Assembly: GCA_035496575.1 (NCBI GenBank)
Contig: DATJEN010000143.1
Coordinates: 36,644-100,643, forward strand
Length of the DNA stretch: 64,000 nucleotides
Direction: 5' to 3'
From: PALSA-1355 sp035496575
GTDB taxonomy: Bacteria; Planctomycetota; Planctomycetia; Pirellulales; PALSA-1355
The notes beneath the pieces are model-generated. The model ran no database searches and was not told where the DNA came from. It worked only from the letters and a program-made list of their open reading frames with translations. Below are positions 7,481-16,921 of the stretch, in pieces. Both the position numbers and the translations under genes were made by a program. Each line of letters begins with the position of its first letter. Positions within the stretch are counted from its first letter, which is position 1.

Positions 7481-10400
7481 ATGGCAACCGAACTGGCAGC
7501 TCACGAGCTGCCCAAGCAATACGACCACAGCCAAGCGCAATCGCGCTGGTATCCCTTCTGGCTCGAGCGCGGCTATTTCCACAGCGAGCCCGATCCCGAT
7601 CGTCAGCCGTACACGATCGTGATCCCCCCGCCCAACGTGACCGGCGCTTTGCACCTGGGGCATGCTCTCAATAACTCGCTGCAAGATATTCTGATCCGCT
7701 GGCGGCGCATGCAGGGCTATAACGCCCTGTGGATGCCGGGAACCGACCACGCCGGCATCGCCACACAGGCCGTTGTCGAGCGTCGCCTGCTGGAGGAAGA
7801 AAAAAAAACCCGCCACGATCTTGGCCGCGCGGCGCTGGTCGAGCGGATTTGGCGCTGGAAAGACGAATACGAGACGCGCATTCTGAGCCAGCTTCAACAG
7901 CTTGGCTGTAGTTGCGACTGGCAGCGCACGCGGTTTACGCTCGACCCGCAATGCGTGCGCGCCGTGCGGCACACCTTTTTCGGAATGTTCAAATCCGGCC
8001 TGATCTATCGCGGCACCCGGTTAGTCAATTGGGACACCCTGTTGCAAACGGCCGTGAGCGACGACGAAGTGACTCACGAAACCGTGGCCGGGCACTTCTG
8101 GCACCTGCGCTACCCGGTCATCGATCCCAAGCCGGGCGAGCCCGCATTTGTTTCCATCGCCACCACGCGGCCGGAAACGATGCTAGGCGACACGGCCGTC
8201 GCGGTGCATCCCGATCCCGAGCAGGCCCTGGCTGCCGCCGAACGCGCGCTGGGCGAGAAGCTCGCCAGCGCTTCCGAAAAGGAGCGCGCCGGCCTGGAGC
8301 GCGAGCTCCAGCAGCTTGTCGAGCGCCGCCGCGCGTTGTTACCCCATTTGATTCAATTGCGCGACATGGCGCTCGCCGGCCGCAAGGTGCGCCTGCCGCT
8401 CGTGAATCGCGAGATCCCGCTCGTCGCCGACGTATGGGCCAAGCCCGAACTGGGCAGTGGTTGCGTGAAAATCACGCCTGCCCACGACCCGAACGACTAT
8501 GAAGTCGCCAGGCGTCAGCAGTTGCCAATGATCAATATTCTCAATCCCGACGGCACGCTGAATGAGAACGCGGGACCGTACGCAGCTTTGCGCATTGCCA
8601 AGGCGCGCGAGCGTGTGGTTGCGGACCTCGAAGCGCAAGGGTTAGTCGAGAGCGTGGAAGACCGCGAGATCGAGCTGGCTCATTCCGACCGCTCGAAGAC
8701 GCCCATCGAACCGTATCTGGCCGACCAATGGTTCGTGAAGATGGAGGACCTCTCGCAATCGGCGATGGATGCCGTGACCGATGGCCGCGTCAAGATCGTG
8801 CCAGGCCGCTACGCGCGCGGGTATCTGGATTGGTTGTCCGAGAAGCGTGACTGGCCGGTGAGCCGACAACTGTGGTGGGGACACCGGATTCCGATCTGGT
8901 ACGCACCCACCGCCAGCGAGGCCGACCTGAAACGTGCTTTCGCCGGACGCGCGGACGTGGTGTGGCGCCGCGATGACGAGAACGAAGGCTGGTTGATCTG
9001 CGCCCAGGAAGTCGACCTGTCGGAAGACGCGATACCAGGCCATAAGATCGAACAAGAAGTCGACGTGCTCGACACCTGGTTCAGCTCGGCGCTGTGGCCG
9101 CACTCGACGCTTGGCTGGCCCGAGCAAACACCCGAGCTCCAGTACTACTATCCGACCAGCACGCTAGTGACCAATCGCGACATCATGACACTGTGGGTCG
9201 CGCGGATGGTGCTCACCGGGCTGTTCAACGTAGGCGACGTGCCTTTCCGCGAAGTGTATATCCATCCCAAGATTCTCGACGGCTACGGCGAAGGCATGTC
9301 GAAGTCGAAGGGCAATGGCGTCGATCCGCTCGACGTAATCGAGAGCGTGGGCGCGGACTCGTTGCGGTTCAGCCTGGCGTATCTGACCACCGAAACGCAA
9401 GACGTGCGGATGCCGGTCGAGTTCGAGTGCCCGCACTGCCACGCGCATATCGAGCAAACGAAGAAGAATCGCGTGCTGCCGCGCATCGAGTGCAAGAAAT
9501 GCGGACAGCCGTTCTCGACCCAATGGGCAACCAGGCCCGAGGACTTGGCGCTGGCGCGGGGAGCGGTGGTCAGCGAGCGGTTCGAGCTGGGGCGCAATTT
9601 CTGCAACAAGCTGTGGAATGCCGCGCGGTTTGCGATCATGAACCTGGAGGGCTACTCGCCTGGACTGGTCGTCCCGGATGAGCTGGCCATCGAAGATCGC
9701 TGGATGTTGAGCCGGCTGACCACGGTCACGACGCAATGCACCGCCGCGCTCGAAGAGTATCGTTTTGGCGACGCTGCGCGCGTACTGTACGACTTCGCTT
9801 GGAACGAGTTCTGCAGCTTTTACCTGGAGATGGCCAAGCCCCGGCTGCAGGATCCTGCCAGCCGTGCGAACGCGCAGCGGATTCTGGCCGGAGCGCTCGA
9901 CGTGCTGCTGCGGCTATTGCATCCCATGATTCCGTTTCTGACGGAGGAAGTGTGGCAGCGATTGGGACAGCTTGCGCCGACGCGCGGCATCGACGAGCTG
10001 GAGCCGGCCGCCGAGAGCATCATGATCGCTCCCTGGCCGGAAGCCGATGAGGCGCGCGCCGACGAGGAAATCGAATCGCGGTTTGCGCGTTTTCAGGAGC
10101 TGCTGGCCGGCTTGCGCGAAGTCCGCAGCCGCCAAAACATTCCACCCCGCACGCCCATACGCTTCAGCGTTCGCAGCGTTGACGCAACGCGAGACTTGCT
10201 GGCTCCCTTGACACCCTACTTCGACGCCATGGCCGGCGCCCACGCCACCGCCTGGGGTCCGCAGGTCGCTGCACCACCGGCAGCCGCGAGTTTTGTGGCG
10301 GCGGGCGCAGAGGTGTTCGTCGATCTGGCAGGCCACATCGACTTGGAAGCCGAAGTCGCCCGCAAGAAGAAAGAGCTCGAGCGGCTCGCAAGCGCCATCG

Positions 10401-10558
10401 CGGGCAAACAACGACAACTGGCGAACGAGAACTTCGTGTCGCGAGCGCCCGCCGCGGTGATCGAAAAGGAGCGCGCCGCGCTAGCGGAGCTCGAGCAACT
10501 GCGCGCGACCACCGAAGCCGCGCTAGCCGCCGCCGAGGGATCGCCAGGCGCTAAATAG
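7481..10558 (+). CDS. valS: Valyl-tRNA synthetase with an inserted zinc ribbon
   Basis: The 1025-residue class I synthetase charges tRNA-Val. The HIGH-like motif is HLGH (residues 58-61) and the KMSKS-like motif is MSKSK (606-610). The editing domain carries a charged helical insertion around residues 245-290. A segment at about 648-690, after KMSKS, holds two CxxC pairs (CPHC and CKKC) and looks like a zinc ribbon; most bacterial ValRS proteins go straight to RNFCNKLWNA at this point. The anticodon-binding domain and the C-terminal coiled coil typical of ValRS follow. It is longer than the usual 880-950 residues because of these inserts. A short hairpin follows the stop. Confidence 0.95.
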   Translation: MATELAAHELPKQYDHSQAQSRWYPFWLERGYFHSEPDPDRQPYTIVIPPPNVTGALHLGHALNNSLQDILIRWRRMQGYNALWMPGTDHAGIATQAVVERRLLEEEKKTRHDLGRAALVERIWRWKDEYETRILSQLQQLGCSCDWQRTRFTLDPQCVRAVRHTFFGMFKSGLIYRGTRLVNWDTLLQTAVSDDEVTHETVAGHFWHLRYPVIDPKPGEPAFVSIATTRPETMLGDTAVAVHPDPEQALAAAERALGEKLASASEKERAGLERELQQLVERRRALLPHLIQLRDMALAGRKVRLPLVNREIPLVADVWAKPELGSGCVKITPAHDPNDYEVARRQQLPMINILNPDGTLNENAGPYAALRIAKARERVVADLEAQGLVESVEDREIELAHSDRSKTPIEPYLADQWFVKMEDLSQSAMDAVTDGRVKIVPGRYARGYLDWLSEKRDWPVSRQLWWGHRIPIWYAPTASEADLKRAFAGRADVVWRRDDENEGWLICAQEVDLSEDAIPGHKIEQEVDVLDTWFSSALWPHSTLGWPEQTPELQYYYPTSTLVTNRDIMTLWVARMVLTGLFNVGDVPFREVYIHPKILDGYGEGMSKSKGNGVDPLDVIESVGADSLRFSLAYLTTETQDVRMPVEFECPHCHAHIEQTKKNRVLPRIECKKCGQPFSTQWATRPEDLALARGAVVSERFELGRNFCNKLWNAARFAIMNLEGYSPGLVVPDELAIEDRWMLSRLTTVTTQCTAALEEYRFGDAARVLYDFAWNEFCSFYLEMAKPRLQDPASRANAQRILAGALDVLLRLLHPMIPFLTEEVWQRLGQLAPTRGIDELEPAAESIMIAPWPEADEARADEEIESRFARFQELLAGLREVRSRQNIPPRTPIRFSVRSVDATRDLLAPLTPYFDAMAGAHATAWGPQVAAPPAAASFVAAGAEVFVDLAGHIDLEAEVARKKKELERLASAIAGKQRQLANENFVSRAPAAVIEKERAALAELEQLRATTEAALAAAEGSPGAK

Positions 10559-10581
10559 CGGCTTTCCCGCCGCTGGATTTT
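10557..10581 (+). terminator. Possible intrinsic terminator after valS
   Basis: AGCGGC (10557-10562) pairs perfectly with GCCGCT (10569-10574) over a 6-base loop, followed by GGATTTT. The T tract is short, so strength is uncertain. Confidence 0.4.
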
Positions 10582-10723
10582 CGCGTGTCAAATCTACGAT
10601 CCGGGGCGATCCTCGCGCGCCAGCCATTCTTCCATGCCGCCTCTAGCCGCGGCTAGTTGAGGGCACTTATAATCGACCGTGCCTTCAAGAATCGGAACGT
10701 GTTAGCACCGCAGGGGGCCTGTC

Positions 10724-11131
10724 ATGCCGGTCCACATGGAGTTGTCTCGGATCATCATCAGTGAGATCAATGACCAGCAGGTCATTTATCTCAAGGAGGT
10801 GGATGGCGAGCGCACGTTCCCGATCTTGATTGGAATTTTCGAGGCCACGAGCATCGACCGCCGCGTCAAGCAATATCATTCGCCTCGGCCGCTGACGCAC
10901 GATTTGCTGGTCAACATCGTCGAGAACCTGGGTGCCGAGCTGCAGGATGTGGTGATCAGCGAGCTCAAGGACCATACGTATTTTGCGAAGCTGCGTGTGC
11001 GGCACGAAGGCGAGCTGATCGAGATCGATGCCCGTCCCTCGGACGCGATCGCGGTGGCCGTGACGTGCGATCCTCAGCTGCCGATTTATGTCTCCGAAGA
11101 AGTGCTCAACGACGTGTTGGGCGAACAATGA
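10724..11131 (+). CDS. Bifunctional nuclease family protein (DUF151)
   Basis: The 135-residue protein matches the bifunctional nuclease family across its length: an N-terminal IYLKEVDGERTFPILIGIFEA strand-helix unit, the central LTHDLLVNIVENLGAEL helix, and the signature IDARPSDAIAVAV near the end. Members have been reported to have DNase and RNase activity in plants and are widespread in bacteria, often with unclear roles. The start ATG at 10724 follows a G-rich stretch (GGGGG near 10711); a second ATG at 10736 is possible. The downstream secreted protein gene begins 52 bases after the stop. Confidence 0.85.
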   Translation: MPVHMELSRIIISEINDQQVIYLKEVDGERTFPILIGIFEATSIDRRVKQYHSPRPLTHDLLVNIVENLGAELQDVVISELKDHTYFAKLRVRHEGELIEIDARPSDAIAVAVTCDPQLPIYVSEEVLNDVLGEQ

Positions 11132-11183
11132 TCAGGCGGCGCATGCGCCGCGTTCTTACCTCTCGCATAAGGGCTTCACGACG

Positions 11184-11558
11184 ATGAAGGCTTTCGCCCT
11201 GTTTAGCTGCGCTCTCGTGTGTTGGTCGCTCGTGCTTGGGTCGTCGGCGGTTGCCGCTGACGAAAAAGTCGACGTCACAGGCGTATGGAACGTCGAAATC
11301 GAAATTGGGGGTCAGACCGGAATGCCTGTCTTCACGCTCAAGCAGGATGGCGAGAAGATCACCGGAAAATACAAGGGCCAATTCGGCGAAGCGGACGTGA
11401 CCGGCAAACTGAAAGGGAACGAAATCGAGTTCTCATTTGAAGCGCAAGGAGCGAAGATCACCTACACCGGCACGGTCGATAAGGACACGATGAAGGGCAA
11501 GGCCAACTATGCCGACCAGGCGAGCGGCGAGTGGAAAGCCAAGAAAAAGTCCTCATGA
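11184..11558 (+). CDS. Small secreted beta-barrel-like protein
   Basis: The 124-residue protein starts with a clear signal peptide (MKAFALFSCALVCWSLVLGS, cleavage probably after SAVAA). The mature part alternates short beta strands and turns (GVWNVEIEIGG, ITGKYKGQFG, VTGKLKGNEIEFSF), which resembles a lipocalin-like or YceI-like small barrel with internal GK-type repeats. No binding residues can be named. The start at 11184 is chosen over an in-frame upstream start because the signal peptide begins there. Its stop codon lies 18 bases before the chosen start of the ThuA-like gene and overlaps an alternative ATG of that gene, so the two are probably cotranscribed. Confidence 0.75.
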   Translation: MKAFALFSCALVCWSLVLGSSAVAADEKVDVTGVWNVEIEIGGQTGMPVFTLKQDGEKITGKYKGQFGEADVTGKLKGNEIEFSFEAQGAKITYTGTVDKDTMKGKANYADQASGEWKAKKKSS

Positions 11559-11575
11559 GCCGTGAGGCCAACCCC

Positions 11576-12592
11576 ATGCTCACACGCGCCCGTTCGATTG
11601 GCGGAATCTTGTGGCTGCTGTGCGCGGCCACGGCCACGCTTGCGGCCGATGATCCGTGGCTTAAGCTCGCCGGCGGCCAAGGGCCCGGGCACGGCAAGCA
11701 CGTCGTTCTGGTCAGCGGAGACGAGGAATATCGCTCCGAAGAGGCATTGCCCCAGCTAGCGAAAATTCTCGCTAGCCGGCATGGATTCGATTGCACGGTG
11801 CTGTTTGCGATCGATCCGGCCGACGGCACGATCAACCCCAATCTGCGCGACAACATCCCTGGGCTCGAAGCGCTCGATAAGGCTGCCGATCTGCTGGTGC
11901 TTTTCGCGCGGTTTCGCGAGTTGCCCGACGAGCAGATGCGGCACATCGTCGATTACGTGAGCGCCGGCAAGCCGGTCATCGGGCTGCGCACGGCGACGCA
12001 CGCCTTCAATCCGAAGGCCGACACGAGCTTCGCGCGTTATGGCTGGCAGAGCAAAGAGTGGGAAGGTGGCTTCGGGCGCCAGGTGCTCGGAGAGACGTGG
12101 ATCAACCATCACGGGCAGCACGGCCAACAGAGCACGCGCGGCATTATTGCACCCGGCGCGGGCGAAAACCCGATCTTGCGCGGCATTCGCGACGGCGACA
12201 TCTGGGGACCGACCGACGTCTATGCCGTCCGACTGCCGCTGCCAGCCGACAGCCAACCGCTGGTGCTCGGCCAGGTGCTTTCGGGCATGAAGCCTACGGA
12301 CGCGCCGGTCGTGGGCAAGCAGAATGAGCCGATGATGCCGATCGCATGGACCAAGTCCTATTCAGGGACAGGCGGCCGCAACGGGCGCGTGTTTGCGACC
12401 ACCATGGGCGCCTCGCAGGACCTGCTCAGCGAGGGTTTGCGGCGGATGCTCGTGAATGCCTGCTACTGGGGCGCGGGTCTGGAGGACAAGATTCCGCCAA
12501 AGGCGAATGTCGAACTTGTGGGCAAGTACGAACCCACTCCGTTCGGCTTCGGCACATTTGTCAAAGGCGTTCGGCCTCGCGATTTGAAGTGA
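11576..12592 (+). CDS. Secreted ThuA-like domain protein
   Basis: The 338-residue protein has a signal peptide (ARSIGGILWLLCAATATLAA) and a ThuA-like, class I glutamine-amidotransferase-fold domain: VVLVSGDEEYRSEEALPQL at the start, LLVLFARFRELPDEQM in the middle and NACYWGAGLEDKIP near the end. ThuA was named for trehalose utilisation, and ThuA-like proteins are very numerous in planctomycetes. Its exact reaction is unknown. The ATG at 11576 has GAGG 8 bases upstream. An ATG at 11555 overlaps the preceding stop as ATGA and would add seven residues; either could be used. A strong hairpin follows the gene. Confidence 0.8.
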   Translation: MLTRARSIGGILWLLCAATATLAADDPWLKLAGGQGPGHGKHVVLVSGDEEYRSEEALPQLAKILASRHGFDCTVLFAIDPADGTINPNLRDNIPGLEALDKAADLLVLFARFRELPDEQMRHIVDYVSAGKPVIGLRTATHAFNPKADTSFARYGWQSKEWEGGFGRQVLGETWINHHGQHGQQSTRGIIAPGAGENPILRGIRDGDIWGPTDVYAVRLPLPADSQPLVLGQVLSGMKPTDAPVVGKQNEPMMPIAWTKSYSGTGGRNGRVFATTMGASQDLLSEGLRRMLVNACYWGAGLEDKIPPKANVELVGKYEPTPFGFGTFVKGVRPRDLK

Positions 12593-12614
12593 TTTGTGGT
12601 TGGCAAGCGACAAA

Positions 12615-12648
12615 CGCCCTCGGCAGCCGGCTAAAGCCGCCGAGGGCG
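12615..12648. terminator. Bidirectional intrinsic terminator between convergent genes
   Basis: CGCCCTCGGC (12615-12624) pairs perfectly with GCCGAGGGCG (12639-12648) around a 14-base loop. It sits between the ends of the ThuA-like gene and the convergent aldehyde dehydrogenase gene and could stop both transcripts. The flanking T and A tracts are modest. Confidence 0.65.
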
Positions 12649-12686
12649 CTTGATGCTTTTGAACTCGCGTCGCGGTCGTATCTCGC

Positions 12687-14162
12687 TTAGCTCAGGCTGA
12701 CCGTCACCGTTTTATTCTCGGTGTAGGCTTTGAGCCCTTCTTCGCCAAGTTCGCGACCCATGCCTGACATCTTGAAGCCGCCAAATGGCGCGGCGGTGTC
12801 AAACACGTCGTAGCAGTTGACCCATACAGTTCCGGCCCGCAATGAGTTCGCGATCCGGTGGGCCTTGCCGATATCGCGCGTCCACACGGCGGCGGCCAAA
12901 CCATAAAACGTGTTGTTGCCGCGCTCGATCACTTCGTCCACATCCTTGAACTTGAACACCGACAGCACCGGACCAAAGATCTCGTCCTTGGCGATCGCCA
13001 TGTTGTCTTTGACGTCGGTGAATAGCGTGGGCTCGATGAAGAAGCCAACGTCGCCATGGCGAACACCGCCCGTGACACACTTGGCGCCCTCGCGCTTGCC
13101 GAGATCGACATAGTGCATGATCTTGTCGAATTGTGCCTTGTCGACCTGAGCCCCTTGCTCGGTGGCCGGGTCAAATGGATCGCCAATCTTCCGCGCCTTG
13201 TTCATGCTGGTCAGCTTGTCGATCAGCTTGTCGTGGACTTTCTCTTCGACGAACACGCGGCTGCCGGCACAACAGCATTGTCCCTGGTTGAGGTACAGCC
13301 CGGTGTGGGTGCCTTGCGCGGCGGCATCCAGATCGGCGTCGGCGAAGATGATGTTGGGACTCTTGCCGCCCAACTCAAACGTCAACCGCTTTAGCGTCTG
13401 GCTGGCATCGCGCATGATGATCTGCGCGGTCTTGTATTCGCCAGTAAACGCCACTTTGTCGACGCCGGGATGCTTGACAATCGCCGCTCCGGCGGTGGGG
13501 CCAAAGCCGGGTACCACGTTGATGACGCCGTCGGGGATGCCCGCCTTCTGTGCCAGCCGGGCCAGCCGCAAGCAAGTCAGCGGCGTCTGCTCGGCCGGTT
13601 TCATGACGATCGTACACCCCGCGGCGAGTGCCGGACCCCATTTCCAGGCCGTCATCAACATGGGGAAATTCCAGGGAATGATCTGGCCGACCACGCCCAC
13701 CGGCTCACGCCGGGTGTAGCAGAAGTAGTTGCCGCGGATGGGAATCGTCTGGCCGTGAATCTTGTCGGCATAGCCGGCGTAATACCGCAGACAGTCGACC
13801 GTCAGCGGCAGATCGGCGCTCTTCGATTCGCGGATCGGCTTGCCATTGTCCAACGTTTCGAGCATGGCCAGCTCGTCGGCCTCCTCTTCGATGAGATCCG
13901 CAAGGCGGTGCATCAAGCGGCCTCGCTCGCGGGCATCCAACTTGCGCCACGGGCCATGGTCGAACGCTTCGCGGGCGGCGGCGACGGCCCGATCGATGTC
14001 CTCGGCATCCCCTTCAGCCACCGAGGCGATGACCTCTTCGGTGGCAGGATTGACGGTCTCGAACGTCTTTCCGCTGGCGGCGGGAACCCACTGGCCCCCA
14101 ATGAAGCACTGCGTCTGGTGAATTTGCGGCCCACGAGCGGCGGGCTTGGTCATGGTGGCCAC
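12687..14162 (-). CDS. NAD(P)-dependent aldehyde dehydrogenase
   Basis: The 491-residue protein is a full-length member of the aldehyde dehydrogenase superfamily, oxidising aldehydes to acids. The NAD-binding half shows IPWNFPM and the general-base motif FELGGKSPNI; the catalytic cysteine lies in GQCCCAGSRVFVEE; the C-terminal EIFGPVLSVF and NNTFYGLAAAVWT motifs are also present. It resembles the broad-substrate ALDH1/2 (betaine aldehyde-like) group, but the substrate is not evident. The GTG at 14162 is favoured as the start because AAGGAGG lies 5 bases upstream; an ATG three codons later is the alternative. The gene stands alone between convergent and divergent neighbours. Confidence 0.93.
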   Translation of the reverse strand: MATMTKPAARGPQIHQTQCFIGGQWVPAASGKTFETVNPATEEVIASVAEGDAEDIDRAVAAAREAFDHGPWRKLDARERGRLMHRLADLIEEEADELAMLETLDNGKPIRESKSADLPLTVDCLRYYAGYADKIHGQTIPIRGNYFCYTRREPVGVVGQIIPWNFPMLMTAWKWGPALAAGCTIVMKPAEQTPLTCLRLARLAQKAGIPDGVINVVPGFGPTAGAAIVKHPGVDKVAFTGEYKTAQIIMRDASQTLKRLTFELGGKSPNIIFADADLDAAAQGTHTGLYLNQGQCCCAGSRVFVEEKVHDKLIDKLTSMNKARKIGDPFDPATEQGAQVDKAQFDKIMHYVDLGKREGAKCVTGGVRHGDVGFFIEPTLFTDVKDNMAIAKDEIFGPVLSVFKFKDVDEVIERGNNTFYGLAAAVWTRDIGKAHRIANSLRAGTVWVNCYDVFDTAAPFGGFKMSGMGRELGEEGLKAYTENKTVTVSLS

Positions 14163-14343
14163 GGAAACCTCCTTGAAGCTAATGCGACGGCTGGTTGCTG
14201 GTTAAGAAGGGAAGCGAGCGCCTGGTGAGAGGCCCGCGCCCGTAATTGTAAGAATGCCGCGCGGCGGCAGGCAAGCAGTGGATCGGCGGCCGACAGGCAG
14301 CTTGCCAGAGCGAAGCGCAAACACGGGGATCCGGCCGGAGTGC

Positions 14344-14382
14344 TTGACAGCGATGTGGCCTTTTACTATGTTACACATAGTA
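14344..14382 (+). promoter_or_regulatory. Promoter and perfect operator of the padR gene
   Basis: TTGACA (14344-14349) and TATGTT (14367-14372) form a promoter with a 17-base spacer. A perfect inverted repeat, TACTATGT-TAC-ACATAGTA (14364-14382), covers the -10 box. The ATGT...ACAT core matches the kind of site bound by PadR proteins, which suggests autorepression. Confidence 0.65.
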
Positions 14383-14404
14383 TGCGAGCCACAGGAGAAG
14401 TGCC

Positions 14405-14758
14405 GTGAGAATCGATCGTGAGTTAATGCGCGGCGCAGGCCCGGTCGCCGTGCTGAAGTTGCTCGAGGGGGGCGCGAAATACGGCTATGAGCTCGTGGAA
14501 GAGCTCGCCCGCAGTTCCGATGGCATCCTGGACATGGGGCAGTCGACTCTTTATCCGCTGCTCTACAACCTGGAAGCCCAGGGGCTCGTGAAGGCCGAAT
14601 GGCGCGAGGCCGAATCCCCCCGCCCCCGCAAGTACTACGCGCTCACCTCCAAGGGCAAAAAACGCCTGGCCCACGACATGGCGCAGTGGCAAGCGGTCGA
14701 ACGCGCCATGCGTGGCATCGGCGTCTTGCGACCACAACTGGGCGGAGCATCCGCTTAA
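14405..14758 (+). CDS. PadR-family transcriptional regulator
   Basis: The 117-residue protein is a short PadR repressor: a winged helix (AVLKLLEGGAKYGYELVEEL and LDMGQSTLYPLLYNLEAQGLV) with the typical wing motif RKYYALTSKGKKRL and a short dimerising helix. The GTG start at 14405 has AGGAG upstream. A perfect palindrome overlaps its promoter, so it probably represses itself. The next gene begins 19 bases after the stop and encodes a membrane protein with a HAAS-like N-terminal segment, a pairing often seen with PadR regulators. The inducing signal is unknown. Confidence 0.92.
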   Translation: MRIDRELMRGAGPVAVLKLLEGGAKYGYELVEELARSSDGILDMGQSTLYPLLYNLEAQGLVKAEWREAESPRPRKYYALTSKGKKRLAHDMAQWQAVERAMRGIGVLRPQLGGASA

Positions 14759-14777
14759 AGCGAGCAGAGAATTCGAA

Positions 14778-16724
14778 ATGGCCGAGACCTACGACGCGCG
14801 CACCGAGCCAGGCTGGTGGTTCCGTGCGCGGCACACTCCGCTCCGCGACGCGGTGCGCGGGCAATGGACCAACAGCCTCGATGCTCGACAGGCCGCCCGG
14901 ATCGCCGGCCTGCCCGAACCGCTGCCAAACTTTATTTATTTGGCGGTACGGCGGACCCGGCTTTGGCCGAGCGAACGGTTAGACGTGGCGCGGGAGTTAA
15001 TTAGTCACTTTGCCGATGGCCTCGCTTCCGGCCGATCGGCGGAAGAGCTGATCGCGAAGTTTGGTGACGTCGAACGGGCCGCCGGGCTCATTCGCGAAGC
15101 CAAACTGCGCGGCCGGCCACTGTGGTGGCACGCCATGCGCTTCGCGGTGCGCGTGTTGTTCGTGCTCTTCGCGGTCACGCTTGTCGTTTACATTGCGTGG
15201 GGCATTCGCTTTTACCTGGGCCGACCAGTTGTCGCCCACAACTACTGGAAAGAAATCAACCTTGCGCGCCACGTGCCCGAAGGAGAGCGCGCGTGGCCTA
15301 TCTATCGCGAAGCCGCGCTCAAGCTTGGGCGAGATGACGTCGATTTCGAGTGCCTTTTCGTTGGTCCGGCTTGCCTGCGTTACGAGGACGAGTTGAAGAA
15401 AGCGGAACGGCACCGCGACTCGATCGAGCTTGTGCGCGAAGGCGCAAAGCGCGCGCGATTGGGATACTACTGGGGTGATCCTGCCGACCGAGCCGCCGGG
15501 ATTGCTCACGGACGGCCAGATCAATTCAGCAAGCAATCGGCCGACGAGAACCGCGAGCTGTTTACTGCACACCTGGCCGGAATCGATTTGCTGCGGCAAC
15601 TCGCGCGCTTGATCGCAGGCGATGCCCTGCGCGCTGCGGCCGCCGGCGACGGCCTCACGGCCCGCCAAGATATCGAGTCACTCGTGGTGATGGCGGGGCA
15701 GCTCATGGAGCCCACGTCGTCGCTGGTTGAGCAACTGGTGGGTAGCGCCCTATTTAAGATGGCGATGCAAGCCGCCGGGCGCACGCTGTATGAAACCCCC
15801 CAGGTCTGGAGCGACGAGGACCTTCGCGACCTAGCCCACCGAATTGCCGCGTACCGGGCATCCGGTGCGAGCTACAGCCTTGCGGCGGACCGGATGTTCT
15901 TTGACGATCTCTTGCAACGCGCTTACACCGACGACGGCGACGGCGACGGGCGGATGACCGCTGAGGGAGTCCAATTGATAGTGCGAGTCGCAGGCGATCT
16001 TGGCTGGCTGGCGCCCTTGCGGGTCGATGCAAGCTCAAAAACCCCTGCCCAACCGGGCGTTTCTGGCACGGATTCCGTGCGGCGAAAAACCCTGGATTCG
16101 CTGCGGTACATCGCCACGCCGGGCGTCGCGGCGCTGTTCGGCTCGCGCGAAGAAAATCGGGCCCTGTATTACAAGATGCTGGATGAAATGATCGCGGCGC
16201 ACGAAGGGCCTGCATGGCTATGGAAGCAAGTCGAGCTTGATCCGCTCGTCCTGGGACCGCCACACTCGTCCCGCACGCGCCTGAGATACTGGCTCGTCTC
16301 GCTGCTGCTGCCAGCGGTTGATAGTGTTTTTGCCGCTCAAGAGCGGGAGCAACAGATAAAAGACGCCACGCTGGTTGCCATCGCTTTGGAGCTATGGCAT
16401 CGGCGTCATGGCGAGTGGCCGGCGAAGCTCGACGAACTCGTGCCGGACTTGCTCCCCGCCGTGCCGCCCGACCGCGTTGACGGCCAGCCGCTACGCTATG
16501 TGATCCGAGATGGCCGCCCGATCCTGTATAGCATCGGTGGCGATCGCAACGACGGTGGCGGAGTGGCACCGGAAGACCCTGCGTCCGCGCAGCCGTACCG
16601 GTTTGGGGTCTACGAAGATGCCTCGAAGGACGAAACCGGCGACTGGATTCTATGGCCAGCGCAACCCGATCGCCCCTACGTCGCGGACCCCCTCAGCGAA
16701 GAGCCGGCGGAATCTGCGCCGTAG
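14778..16724 (+). CDS. Membrane protein with HAAS-like N-terminus and large exported domain, PadR-linked
   Basis: In this 648-residue protein, residues about 55-100 (ELISHFADGLASGRSAEELI to FGDVERAAGLI) resemble the HAAS or permease-prefix helical domain found next to PadR regulators. A single membrane helix follows (RVLFVLFAVTLVVYIAWGI), then about 500 residues that should lie outside the cytoplasm. The C-terminus has RRHGEWPAKLDELVP followed by a strand-rich end (LRYVIRDGRPILYSIGGD), the same layout as the C-terminal domains of the two ABC permeases at 51566 and 54535. The start at 14778 is chosen by position after padR; the in-frame extension to 14712 overlaps padR. Function unknown; probably part of a PadR-controlled envelope response. 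Confidence 0.75.
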   Translation: MAETYDARTEPGWWFRARHTPLRDAVRGQWTNSLDARQAARIAGLPEPLPNFIYLAVRRTRLWPSERLDVARELISHFADGLASGRSAEELIAKFGDVERAAGLIREAKLRGRPLWWHAMRFAVRVLFVLFAVTLVVYIAWGIRFYLGRPVVAHNYWKEINLARHVPEGERAWPIYREAALKLGRDDVDFECLFVGPACLRYEDELKKAERHRDSIELVREGAKRARLGYYWGDPADRAAGIAHGRPDQFSKQSADENRELFTAHLAGIDLLRQLARLIAGDALRAAAAGDGLTARQDIESLVVMAGQLMEPTSSLVEQLVGSALFKMAMQAAGRTLYETPQVWSDEDLRDLAHRIAAYRASGASYSLAADRMFFDDLLQRAYTDDGDGDGRMTAEGVQLIVRVAGDLGWLAPLRVDASSKTPAQPGVSGTDSVRRKTLDSLRYIATPGVAALFGSREENRALYYKMLDEMIAAHEGPAWLWKQVELDPLVLGPPHSSRTRLRYWLVSLLLPAVDSVFAAQEREQQIKDATLVAIALELWHRRHGEWPAKLDELVPDLLPAVPPDRVDGQPLRYVIRDGRPILYSIGGDRNDGGGVAPEDPASAQPYRFGVYEDASKDETGDWILWPAQPDRPYVADPLSEEPAESAP

Positions 16725-16921
16725 AGCCCCAGCCACTTCTGACGGCCTGGCGGGCCGATACCTGCCCGAATTAGGGCCGCAGAAATTGCCCCATTCTGGG
16801 CGTCCGTGCCGATTATTCCAAGGCATGGGCCGCTCCAGCGACGTAGAGTTTCAAAAGCAGCCAACTGCTGCTGAATTCCGACTTTGACGGTTTTGCGGTT
16901 GCCGCCGTTTTGGCAATTTTA

